DNA of 64,000 nucleotides from Candidatus Krumholzibacteriia bacterium (GTDB lineage Bacteria > Krumholzibacteriota > Krumholzibacteriia > LZORAL124-64-63), in contig JANTFX010000004.1 in assembly GCA_024763215.1 (NCBI GenBank), positions 1 to 64,000 on the forward strand, given 5' to 3'. Position numbers and translations under genes: made by a program. Under the pieces are notes generated by a model that saw only the letters and a program-made list of their open reading frames with translations, made no database searches and was not told the origin of the DNA. Numbering within the stretch: the first letter of the stretch is position 1; the number at the start of each line of letters is the position of its first letter. Below are positions 20,627-29,567 of this stretch, piece by piece.

Positions 20627-21169
20627 TCAGTTGCCGAGGTTGAAGGAGAAACCGCCGCCGATGGTGAACTGGTCCACGTCGCTGACCACACGGTAACGGG
20701 CCTCGATGAACATGTTGTTGTTGAAGTCGAGGCCCCCGCCCAGATCCAGCCCCAGCTTGGTCTCCGAGTCGTCGACGCTTGCGGAATATCCAGGCAGGCC
20801 GGTCACGGCCTCGGGCAGATCCCAGGAAAAGAAATGCAGGGCCAGGCCGGCGGTGAAGTAGGGCACGAAGGCCGGGTTGTCGATGACCAGGTTGTAACGG
20901 GAGCGCGCGCCGAGGGCGAAATCGCTCAGATCCCAACCGTCGTAACCGCTCAGGTTCGATGACCAGTAGTCGGCGGTGAAGGCCAGACCGAACATGGGGG
21001 TCAAGGCACCCACGTCGACGACGGCGCCCACGCCGATGGTCCCGTCCAGATCGCTGGGAGCGACATAGTCCACCCGCGGGGAAACGCTCAGCAGGCTCAT
21101 GCCGGCCCAGGCGCCGCCCGCGCCCAGAATCATGGCCAGTGTCAGGGTGAGGATCGCCGTCTTCTTCAT
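20627..21169 (-). CDS. outer-membrane beta-barrel protein
   Basis: Signal peptide MKKTAILTLTLAMILGAGGAWAG; alternating beta-strand pattern ending in FTIGGGFSFNLGN. Confidence 0.75.
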   Translation of the reverse strand: MKKTAILTLTLAMILGAGGAWAGMSLLSVSPRVDYVAPSDLDGTIGVGAVVDVGALTPMFGLAFTADYWSSNLSGYDGWDLSDFALGARSRYNLVIDNPAFVPYFTAGLALHFFSWDLPEAVTGLPGYSASVDDSETKLGLDLGGGLDFNNNMFIEARYRVVSDVDQFTIGGGFSFNLGN

Positions 21170-21391
21170 TTGCAGACCTCCGTGTGAGTTAATCTTCCTT
21201 ACCATACCGGGATGTACAAGGCAGGCAACCGTTTCTGGTTGCCTGCCGTGGGCATGATAGGCCCGGGTGACGCCTTTTTGCAAGCCATCTTTCATGGAAA
21301 TTTTGCGATTCAGAACACAACCGTGGGGAATCATGATATCATGGCCAGAGCCAACACAGGAACTGAACCCGATAGATGGAGGGAAAAGCTG

Positions 21392-23146
21392 ATGAAACGA
21401 CTGAATGGATGCTGGAAGCTCATGCTGGGGGGGCTATTGATCATCGCCTGGGCGGGGTGCTCGGGGGATTCCCCCACCACGCCGGATCAAGCGGGATCGG
21501 AAATCACGGCCCCAGCCGCGGGGCTGCAGAAGACCCTTCCGGCAGGAGAGGTTCGCCCCACCCTGGATGAGGTCCTGCCGGGCCGCTACATCGTGCAGTT
21601 GAACGGCGACAAGGGATCGGTCAAGGCCATGGCCACGGACCTTGCCAAGCGCCACGGGTTCACCGTGGACCACCTCTACCAGGACGCGGTGAGGGGGTTC
21701 GCCGCCGGGATGACTGCTGATCAGGCCAAGCAGCTGGCGGGCGAGAGCGTGGTCCTGACCGTGGAGCCCGACCGCCTCATGACCGTGTTCGCCCAGCATG
21801 TGCCCACGGGCGTCGACCGCATGGATGTGGAACGGAATCCCGGGGCGGGGATCGAGGCCGGGCCGGTCGCCGTTGATGTGGATATCGCCATCATCGATAC
21901 GGGCATCGATCCGGATCACCCCGATCTGAATGTCGTCGGCGGCGTGAAGCTCGTCGGTGGCGTGCCGGACCCCGACTTCAGCGACGGCTTCGGCCACGGA
22001 ACCCATGTGGCGGGCATCGCCGCCGCCAGGAACGATGGCCGGGGCATCGTGGGCGTGGCCCCCGGCGCGCGCCTGTGGGCCGTGAAGGTCATGAGGGACA
22101 ACGGGACCGGAAGCCTGTCGGATATCATCGCCGGCCTGGACTGGGTCGCCGCCAGGGCGGACGAGATCGAGGTCATCAACATGAGCCTCGGCGGTTTCGG
22201 CTGGTCCGACGCCTACCGCAGCGCGGTGCAGGGCTGTGTGAACCAGGGCGTGGTGGTGGTGGTGGCGGCCGGGAACATGGGCATGGATGTCTACGGATTC
22301 GATCGCACCATCGGCAACTGGGACGATACGACCCCGGCGGCCTTCCCCGAGGCCATGACCATCTCCGCGTTGGCCGACAGCGACGGTCTGCCCGGCGGGC
22401 TGGGCGCGGCGACCTCATCGGGAGCCGATGATTCGTCCCCCGGTTTTTCCAACACCTCCCACACCGTGGTCGCGGGCAACCCCGTGAACTCTCCCGGTGC
22501 CGCCATCGACCTGATGCTGCCGGGCGTGGACATCATCTCCACGGTGCCCGGCGGCGGCTATGAGGCCATGACCGGCACCAGCATGGCCTCGCCCCACGGC
22601 GCCGGCCTGGTGGCCCTGTACATCGCCTCGCACGGCCGGGCCACCGACGCGGCCGGGGTCTATGCCATCCGGCAGGCCCTGATCGATGCCGGGGCGCCCC
22701 AGGACAGCGCCTGGGGGCTGGCCAACGGCAGCGATCCGGACGGCAATCCGGAGCCCATCGGCATGGCGGCTCCCCTGTCCTCCTTCACCGATGTCGGTTT
22801 CCGCTTCTTCAAAGCCCAGGAAACCATCTACCCCGGCCAGACGATTCACGCGAGCGTGATCATGGGGAACCGAGGCACCACCGATGTGGTCGTCCCCGTG
22901 ACCGTGACCATGATCGAGCCGGAATCGGGCCGTGAAGTGATGACTCCGCGCACGGCTCCCACCCTGGCTTTGGGGCAGACGCTGACCAGCTTCCCCCACA
23001 TCCGGACCCCGTCGTCCTTGTCCCCGGGGGTTTACACCCTGGTCGTTCAGCATGATTTCGTGGACGATCTGGGGTTCAATGACAGCATGTCCATCGAGAT
23101 CGAGGTGTTGCCCGCACCCCAGGGGCGACAGATCGTAGCCGACTGA
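21392..23146 (+). CDS. lipoprotein S8 subtilisin-like peptidase with N-terminal I9-type propeptide
   Basis: Lipobox LIIAWAGCSG; IIDTGIDPDHPDL, GHGTHVAGI, GTSMASPHGAG. Confidence 0.92.
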   Translation: MKRLNGCWKLMLGGLLIIAWAGCSGDSPTTPDQAGSEITAPAAGLQKTLPAGEVRPTLDEVLPGRYIVQLNGDKGSVKAMATDLAKRHGFTVDHLYQDAVRGFAAGMTADQAKQLAGESVVLTVEPDRLMTVFAQHVPTGVDRMDVERNPGAGIEAGPVAVDVDIAIIDTGIDPDHPDLNVVGGVKLVGGVPDPDFSDGFGHGTHVAGIAAARNDGRGIVGVAPGARLWAVKVMRDNGTGSLSDIIAGLDWVAARADEIEVINMSLGGFGWSDAYRSAVQGCVNQGVVVVVAAGNMGMDVYGFDRTIGNWDDTTPAAFPEAMTISALADSDGLPGGLGAATSSGADDSSPGFSNTSHTVVAGNPVNSPGAAIDLMLPGVDIISTVPGGGYEAMTGTSMASPHGAGLVALYIASHGRATDAAGVYAIRQALIDAGAPQDSAWGLANGSDPDGNPEPIGMAAPLSSFTDVGFRFFKAQETIYPGQTIHASVIMGNRGTTDVVVPVTVTMIEPESGREVMTPRTAPTLALGQTLTSFPHIRTPSSLSPGVYTLVVQHDFVDDLGFNDSMSIEIEVLPAPQGRQIVAD

Positions 23147-23167
23147 CAACCGGGGTTGGCGATCACG

Positions 23168-23193
23168 GGGCCCGGCCGCCGGCCGGGCCCTTT
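23168..23193 (+). terminator. putative hairpin terminator
   Basis: gggcccggcc-gcc-ggccgggccc perfect 10-bp stem followed by ttt, just after the peptidase stop. Confidence 0.6.
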
Positions 23194-23291
23194 GCACATG
23201 ATCGGGCCGGGGGCTTGCGGGGCTGGCCGGATCTACGGATACTGATCAAAGACTATAATTGTTTTCTTTGTGTGCGAAAAGGAGTCTTGCC

Positions 23292-23855
23292 ATGCGGGAT
23301 CTTGTCGTCGGCGCGCTGGTTCTGGTAGCTTGCCTGATGGTGGCCGGCGCGGGGTATGCCCAGTTCCAGGATCTGCCTCGCGTCGGTTTGAGCGCTTCGG
23401 CCACCTCGTACGTGGACTCGGTCGCCGTGGATCTGGGCGCCCCCTTCACGGTCTATGCCTGCATCTTCGGACCGGACGCCCAAACCCCCCTGCAGGAGAC
23501 GATTTCCAGCGTGCCCTGGGTCATCCACCAGGTGTGTTGCGGGGCGGCCATGGAGATCCTGGATGTGCAGTACAACCCCGAGCTGGAGCACACGGGCCAC
23601 CCCTTGGCCGGCGTGCGCAGCACCGCTCCTGAATGCCTGCAGCGTGATTCGCTGCTGCTGGCCACCTTGCTGGTTCAGGTCACGGCGGACCAGCCGGGGG
23701 AGTTCCTGTGGGCCGCCGGACTGGCCGACGCCTACGTGGACTGCAACGGGGACAACCCCTTGTTCCAGGGGCTTCCGGTGCTGATCATCGCCGATGGCGG
23801 CCAGGTTCCTGACGGCAAGACTAGCTGGGGGGGGCTGAAGGCCCTGTATCGCTGA
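23292..23855 (+). CDS. hypothetical secreted protein
   Basis: AAAAGGAG Shine-Dalgarno, signal peptide MRDLVVGALVLVACLMVAGAGYAQ. Confidence 0.65.
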   Translation: MRDLVVGALVLVACLMVAGAGYAQFQDLPRVGLSASATSYVDSVAVDLGAPFTVYACIFGPDAQTPLQETISSVPWVIHQVCCGAAMEILDVQYNPELEHTGHPLAGVRSTAPECLQRDSLLLATLLVQVTADQPGEFLWAAGLADAYVDCNGDNPLFQGLPVLIIADGGQVPDGKTSWGGLKALYR

Positions 23856-23875
23856 CCGCTGATACCCCGTGAGTC

Positions 23876-24694
23876 CTACTGTACAAGGGTGATGGTCCTG
23901 AGCCGTGTGGTGGCCCCCGCTTCCAGCTGAACCAGGTATGTGCCGCTGGGTTGACGTCGCCCGGTGTTGTCGGTGCCGCGCCACGTTACCTCGTAGCGCC
24001 GGCCGGCGGCCCGGGTATCGTCAACCAGGGTAGACACGAGGCGGCCCCGCAGGTCCAGGATCCGGAGCTGGACGGCGACATCCGCCGCCCCGGGGGCCAG
24101 CTCGAAGGGGATCCGCGTGGAAGGGTTGAAGGGGTTGGGGTAACCGGCCAGGAGCTGGTGCCCGGCGCCGGGAATCTCGGGCGCTGGTGAAAGCAGAGCG
24201 GCCAGGCCCTGGTCGATGGCCCCGCGCAGGGCCGCATCATCGTAGTCACCCCGCCAGATCACGATACCGTCGCCCCCGATGACGAACAGGTAGTCGTAAC
24301 CGCAGTTGTAGTCGGTGGTGATGCCCGCGGCGCCGCCGTACATCAGGATGGGGTAGGTGACACCCGAACCTGAAGCGAAGATGTCCACCTGCGGCACTCC
24401 TCCGTCCCACACGTCGATGGCCAGGGCCGCGAAAGGCTGATCCTTGTAGGTCTGATAAATGGCCTCCGTACCGGGGCCGTTGTTGATGCAGGCGATTCAA
24501 CCGTAACCGATGATGAAGAGCATGACCACCTGGCCCTGATGCTCGCTAAGGGTGTGGATGGTCGTGCCGGGAAATTCGGTCAGGGCGAAGTCCGCGGCCA
24601 CGGTGCCCGGGTCACCGGGTCCGGGTCCGGCCAGGGCGCCCGCGGCGGCAGCCAGGCAGCAGGCAAGGGCGATGGCTGTGCTGGGTTTTCTCAT
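23876..24694 (-). CDS. candidate exported thioredoxin/peroxiredoxin-like selenoprotein (Sec at in-frame TGA 24497-24499) with C-terminal FlgD-like sorting domain
   Basis: Signal peptide MRKPSTAIALACCLAAAAGALAG; redoxin fold VAADFALTEFPG...GQVVMLFIIGYG-[TGA]-IACINNGPG; same frame stays open for 206 codons after the TGA; ends in GYPNPFNPSTRIPFEL...TYLVQLEAGATTRLRTITLVQ. Confidence 0.7.
24461..24478 (-). promoter_or_regulatory. candidate bacterial SECIS-like hairpin downstream of the in-frame UGA
   Basis: mRNA GGCCCCG-GUA-CGGAGGCC: 7 bp with one bulged A and a GUA apical loop, which begins 26 nt after the UGA. Confidence 0.5.
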
Positions 24695-24876
24695 GGGGTT
24701 CCGGCCTTTCGTTCGCTGGTGGAGCCCGTCATTTAACAAGACAAAAACGGTATTGAATTTATACGAAGCTGGCCCCCCTCCCGCAACCCCGCCCCATGCG
24801 ATCTCCGTGTCAGAACCTTGGCAGGAGATCTCCCATGGGGTATGGTGGCAAGCCGAACGGGAGGAAGGGAGACGTC

Positions 24877-25566
24877 ATGATCATCAACGACCACGGCCGG
24901 GGTCATTTGCGGATCCTCCAGTTGCATCTGGGCGGGGATCGCAACTTCCAGTACCTGCTGGCGGATGCCCGCACGGGCGAGGCGGTGGCGGTGGACCCCG
25001 GATTCGCGCCATCGCGCATGCTGGCCATCGCCCGGGAACAGGGGCTGACCATAGGACAGATCCTGATCACGCATGGCCACTCCGATCACCAGGGCGGAGC
25101 CGTCGAACTGGCCGCTTTGACCGGGGCGGTCATCCTGGCGGGGGATCCGGGTGACCTGGCCGGGGCCGAGCCCCTGGCCGACGACCAGTTGCTGAGGCTC
25201 GGGGGGCTGGTCGTCCGCGCCCTGGCCACCCCCGGCCACGCCCCCGACCATTTCTGCTTCATGTGCCAGGACTGCCTGCTGACCGGGGATCTGCTTTTCT
25301 GCGGCAAGGTGGGCGGCACGGGCCCGTATTTCCCCGGCTCCAGCGCCGGCCAGGAATGGGAATCGCTGCAGCGCCTGCTGCTGCTGCCGCCCGAGACCCG
25401 CATCTATCCCGGCCACGATTACTACGGGGGCCAGGGCACCATGCCGTTTTCCACGCTGGCGTTCGAGCAGGAGCACAACCCCTTCCTGACCAGCGGGGGG
25501 TTCGAGGCCTTCTGCGCCCTCAAGGAGAACTGGGCGGAGTACAAGGAAGAGCACGGTATCAGGTGA
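24877..25566 (+). CDS. MBL-fold metallo-hydrolase (glyoxalase II-like)
   Basis: ITHGHSDHQGG, TPGHAPDHFCF, YPGHDYYG. Confidence 0.88.
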   Translation: MIINDHGRGHLRILQLHLGGDRNFQYLLADARTGEAVAVDPGFAPSRMLAIAREQGLTIGQILITHGHSDHQGGAVELAALTGAVILAGDPGDLAGAEPLADDQLLRLGGLVVRALATPGHAPDHFCFMCQDCLLTGDLLFCGKVGGTGPYFPGSSAGQEWESLQRLLLLPPETRIYPGHDYYGGQGTMPFSTLAFEQEHNPFLTSGGFEAFCALKENWAEYKEEHGIR

Positions 25567-27905
25567 GGTATCTACCCCTGGGCGGACAGGACGGACCCGG
25601 CGCCATCTGGCGCCTGATCCTCGTCAGTTGTCTGGCGGTCCTGGTCGCCGTGGGCACGGTCAGCCTTACGGTCGATGCCAAGCTCATGCCGGCGGGCATC
25701 TCCACCACGGTGGCCGGGTTGCTGCTGCTGGCCGCCTGGGGGCTGGTCGTCCGTTTCCTGTTGCTGGATACGTGGGGGCGGCGCTGGTGGCTGGGCGTGC
25801 AGGTGCTTTTCCTGGTCCTGATCCTCGCCGCGCCCAAGGTGGGCATGGTCCTGGGGCTGGTCGGCTCGGGGTTCTTCCTGACCTTCCGCCGCTACCGCCC
25901 CTGGAGGCTGGTGACCGCCCGCCAGAGGGCCCTGGGTTTCGGCCTGAGCCTGGTCATGCTGCCGGCCCTCATCCTGGCCCGCCGCTTCTGGGACGTCGAT
26001 GCCGGGGGTGTCTTCCTGGACCGGCTGCGCTGCCTGGGCGGCTGGTCCCTGGGTAACCTGATCGGATTCTGGGCCTGGTCCCTGGTCCATCTGGTGCTGC
26101 GCATGCGCCTGCACTTCATGCGCCTGCGGCCCAAGCTGGCGGTCAACGCCATCCTCATCGGGTTCATCCCCCTGGTCCTGATCTCCGCGCTGGGTGTGGT
26201 GATCCTGTACACGGGCCTGGGCGGGAGCCGGGCGGTGCGGGCCCGGGACACCCTCGAATCATGGCGGGCCATGACCGCCGAGGGCTCGGACCTGGCCGGG
26301 GCGGTCTTCGACACGACCTTCGTCTGGCCGGCCGCCGGGGGATCCAAACCCGGGACCCTGCGGGATGCGCACCGGATTCCGGCGCCGACGGTGTTGCCGG
26401 ATCTGGCCCGTGATCTGGCCGGCGTCATGCCGGTGGCACGCGACACTGCAGGCCTGGCGGCGGTCGCGTCCGATACCACCGACTGGTTCGTGCTCGACGG
26501 CGGCATCTGGCTGGTCAGGTGGCAGGGTCTGGGGACGGACCACCCACGCGCCAAGGGCTGGAAGCTGGGTGTGCGGCCGTTGCGCCGGCTGTCCGGCATT
26601 CTGGGGGCCGCCATCGAGATCTCCAGCATCGACGCCCGTGCCGAGGGGAAGAGCCTGGTCCTGTCCGCCCCCTCGGAGCAGGACCGCAAGCTGTTCCCCG
26701 GCCTGAAGGTCAGCGCCCGGGACATCACCCCCGATTCCCCTTTCTGGGACCGGCCCATGTTCTTCGGGGGCACGCTGTTCCGGGTATGGAAGATCCAGGA
26801 CCGGGTGCTGGATTCGGACATGGTCTTCATCAACCTGAAGGTGGGCTGGCCGGAGATCAGCGGGGATTTCTTCAAGGGTGAATCCAACATCAACATCGCC
26901 GTGGTCGTGGTGCTGGGGCTGCTGGTGTTCCTGTTCCTGGTCCTGGAACTGTTCGCGGTTTTCTTCGGGGTCAGGATCACCGAGGGGATCGTGAGCGCGG
27001 TGCATGCCCTGCGCGACGGCATGAGGGCGGTGGCCGCCGGCGATCTGGAAACACGGGTCCGGGTGCCCAACGAGGACGAGTTCGGCGACCTGGCCGCCGG
27101 CTTCAACGACATGACCGCATCCTTGAAGCAGGGCCGGGAGGTCGCCCTGGCCAACGACCGCCTGCAGCAGGAGCTGGCCACGGCCCGGGCCATCCAGGTC
27201 CGCCTGCTGCCGGGGCAGGTTCCACACCTGGACGGCTTCGAGGTTGCGGGCACGAGCATCCCCAGCCGGGAGATCGGCGGGGACTACTACGATTTCCTGG
27301 CCCAGGGGGAGGACCTGGTGGGCATCGCCATCGGCGACGTCTCGGGCAAGGGCATGCCGGCGGCGCTGCTGATGTCCAACCTGCAGGCGAGCCTGCACGG
27401 CCAGGTGTTGCACCCGGGGACGGTGGCCTCTGTGGTGGCCAGCGTCAACGAGCTGCTGGTGCGCTCGACCGACGCCCACATGTTCGCCACCTTCTTCTAC
27501 GGCCTGCTCAACACCACGACCGGGGAGTTCACCTGCACCAACGCGGGCCACAATCCCCCGCTGGTCGTGCACAGGGACGGGACCATCGAGGAGCTCAGCC
27601 GCGGGGGGCTGCTGCTGGGCATGCTCGAGGAACAGGTCTACCAGCAGGATACGGTCACCCTGCAACCGGGGGATGTGATCGTGATGTACACCGACGGCAT
27701 CACCGAGGCCGTCGGGCCCGGCGTGGAGGAGGACGATCCGGAGGCCATGTTCGGCGAAGAGGCCTTGCGCCGGGTGGTGCTGGAGAACCGTCACCTGCCC
27801 GCGGCCGGCATCCAGGAGGCGATCCTGGCGGCGGTGTCGGCGCACACGGCGGGGGTGCCGCAGTCCGACGACATCACGCTGGTGGTGATCAGGCGGAGGG
27901 ACTAG
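25563..27905 (+). CDS. membrane-bound PP2C/SpoIIE (RsbU-type) phosphatase with HAMP domain
   Basis: Multiple N-terminal TMs, HAMP (LRDGMRAVAAGDLETRVRVPNEDEFGDL), EIGGDYYDF, GDVSGKGMPAALLM; GTG start overlaps the preceding stop. Confidence 0.88.
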   Translation: MRYLPLGGQDGPGAIWRLILVSCLAVLVAVGTVSLTVDAKLMPAGISTTVAGLLLLAAWGLVVRFLLLDTWGRRWWLGVQVLFLVLILAAPKVGMVLGLVGSGFFLTFRRYRPWRLVTARQRALGFGLSLVMLPALILARRFWDVDAGGVFLDRLRCLGGWSLGNLIGFWAWSLVHLVLRMRLHFMRLRPKLAVNAILIGFIPLVLISALGVVILYTGLGGSRAVRARDTLESWRAMTAEGSDLAGAVFDTTFVWPAAGGSKPGTLRDAHRIPAPTVLPDLARDLAGVMPVARDTAGLAAVASDTTDWFVLDGGIWLVRWQGLGTDHPRAKGWKLGVRPLRRLSGILGAAIEISSIDARAEGKSLVLSAPSEQDRKLFPGLKVSARDITPDSPFWDRPMFFGGTLFRVWKIQDRVLDSDMVFINLKVGWPEISGDFFKGESNINIAVVVVLGLLVFLFLVLELFAVFFGVRITEGIVSAVHALRDGMRAVAAGDLETRVRVPNEDEFGDLAAGFNDMTASLKQGREVALANDRLQQELATARAIQVRLLPGQVPHLDGFEVAGTSIPSREIGGDYYDFLAQGEDLVGIAIGDVSGKGMPAALLMSNLQASLHGQVLHPGTVASVVASVNELLVRSTDAHMFATFFYGLLNTTTGEFTCTNAGHNPPLVVHRDGTIEELSRGGLLLGMLEEQVYQQDTVTLQPGDVIVMYTDGITEAVGPGVEEDDPEAMFGEEALRRVVLENRHLPAAGIQEAILAAVSAHTAGVPQSDDITLVVIRRRD

Positions 27906-28026
27906 CAGGGAAACCCCCGTGGGCCTCGTCGTTTGACAGCCATCAAGGAATGCTGGAATACGCCGGGTTGCGGTAGTATCATCCGCCGAACATCGATTTC
28001 AACCCAGCCCAGGAAAAGGTGTGCTC

Positions 28027-29541
28027 ATGTTAGAATGGTTCCAGGCTTTCCATGCTTCGCTGCCGAACTGGCTGCAGGAGTTTTCCCCCGTGGTGCTCCT
28101 GCTGATCGTCGTGGCGCTCGTCTTCTACCGCCTGCCTTCGGTGGATGTCGGCCACGACAAGGGCTTCAAGCGCCGGCGGCTGATGAACTGGCTACCGCTG
28201 GGCCTGACCTACGCCTTCCTCTACATGGGGCGCTACAACCTGAAGATCAGCAAGTTCGCCTTCGAGGAGATGAAGGGGCTGGACGGCAGTCCGCTTATGG
28301 GCAACTCCGACTTCGGGGTGATCTTCATGTGGGGGACCATCGTCTACGGTATCTCGTTCATCATCAACGGGCCGTTGACCGACCGCCTGGGCGGGCGGTT
28401 CTCCATCCTGATGGGCGCGGGCGGGGCCATGGTCATGAACGCCCTGATGGGGCTGGCCTCGCTGTCGTTGCTGCATCACGGGCCCATGTCCCATCTCCTG
28501 TCGGCGCACTTCGTGGTGATCTTCTCCATCCTCTACTCGCTCAACATGTACTTCCAGAGCTTCGGAGCCGTGGCCATCGTCAAGGTCAACGCGCCCTGGT
28601 TCCACGTGCGCGAGCGCGGGGTGTTCGGCGCCATCTTCGGCATCCTGATCTCCCTGGGCATCTATTTCGCCTTCGACCTGGGCGACATGATCCTGGACGG
28701 CATGGGGCTGATCTGGGTGTTCTTCATGCCGGCGATCCTGCTGGGGCTGTTCTGGATCATCGACTTCTTCATCGTGCGCAACCGCCCCTCGCTGGCGGGC
28801 CAGGAGGACTTCGACACCGACGACGCCACCTCGGGCCAGGAAGGGCCGCGCCTGGGAGCGGTCAAGGTGTTCAAGATGATGCTGAGCAATCCCGTCATCA
28901 TGACCATCGCCTTCATCGAGTTTTGCAGCGGGTTCCTGCGCCAGGCCATTATGCAGTGGTTCCGGACCTTCGCCAAGCAGACCGACGCCGTTCTGGGTCT
29001 GAAGGAGAGCTTCGTGTACCACAACTGGGGGCTGTTGCTTTGCATCGCCGGGATCACCGGCGGGGTGATCGCCGGGGTGATCAGCGACCACGTGTTCCAG
29101 TCGCGGCGCGGGCCGGTGGCCGGGCTGCTCTACGGCGTGATGCTCATCAGTTCGGTGGTCCTGCTGTTCACCTACCAGATGCCCTTCGTGGGCTGGCTGG
29201 TGATCCTGATGTCCATGGCCGTCATCGGCGTCCACGGCATGCTCTCGGGCACCGCGAGCATGGATTTCGGCGGAGCGCGCAACGCGGGGATCGCGGTGGG
29301 GATCATCGACGGATTTGTTTATCTTGGCACTGCGGTCATGTCGGGCACCTACGCCCTGATCCTGCCGCACGAGGAGCTTGATGCCGCGGGGCACATCGCC
29401 GGGGCGGCCACCGATCCTGCGAACTGGCGGGCCTGGCCCCTGGCCATGATCCCCATGGCCGTGATCGGACTGGTGCTGGCGTCCCGGCTGTGGAACGCCA
29501 AGCCCAAGCCCAAGCCCAAAGCCCAGCCCGAGGTCTCCTGA
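28027..29541 (+). CDS. MFS transporter, organophosphate:phosphate antiporter (GlpT/UhpT)-like
   Basis: 12-TM profile; YMGRYNLKISKFAFEEMKG and WFHVRERGVFGAIFG. Confidence 0.85.
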   Translation: MLEWFQAFHASLPNWLQEFSPVVLLLIVVALVFYRLPSVDVGHDKGFKRRRLMNWLPLGLTYAFLYMGRYNLKISKFAFEEMKGLDGSPLMGNSDFGVIFMWGTIVYGISFIINGPLTDRLGGRFSILMGAGGAMVMNALMGLASLSLLHHGPMSHLLSAHFVVIFSILYSLNMYFQSFGAVAIVKVNAPWFHVRERGVFGAIFGILISLGIYFAFDLGDMILDGMGLIWVFFMPAILLGLFWIIDFFIVRNRPSLAGQEDFDTDDATSGQEGPRLGAVKVFKMMLSNPVIMTIAFIEFCSGFLRQAIMQWFRTFAKQTDAVLGLKESFVYHNWGLLLCIAGITGGVIAGVISDHVFQSRRGPVAGLLYGVMLISSVVLLFTYQMPFVGWLVILMSMAVIGVHGMLSGTASMDFGGARNAGIAVGIIDGFVYLGTAVMSGTYALILPHEELDAAGHIAGAATDPANWRAWPLAMIPMAVIGLVLASRLWNAKPKPKPKAQPEVS

Positions 29542-29567
29542 ACCTGGGCCTGCCGAGGTTGACGAAC

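Noticed and set aside
24246-24500. 84-aa minus-strand ORF spanning the TGA region
   Set aside because: Alternate frame (TTG start) of the selenoprotein candidate with Arg/His-rich shadow composition; the in-frame redoxin reading is far more protein-like
23876-24694. Simple pseudogene interpretation of the TGA-split gene
   Set aside because: Cannot be fully excluded, but less likely: only one stop, located exactly at a redox Cys position, with intact signal peptide, fold and C-terminal domain
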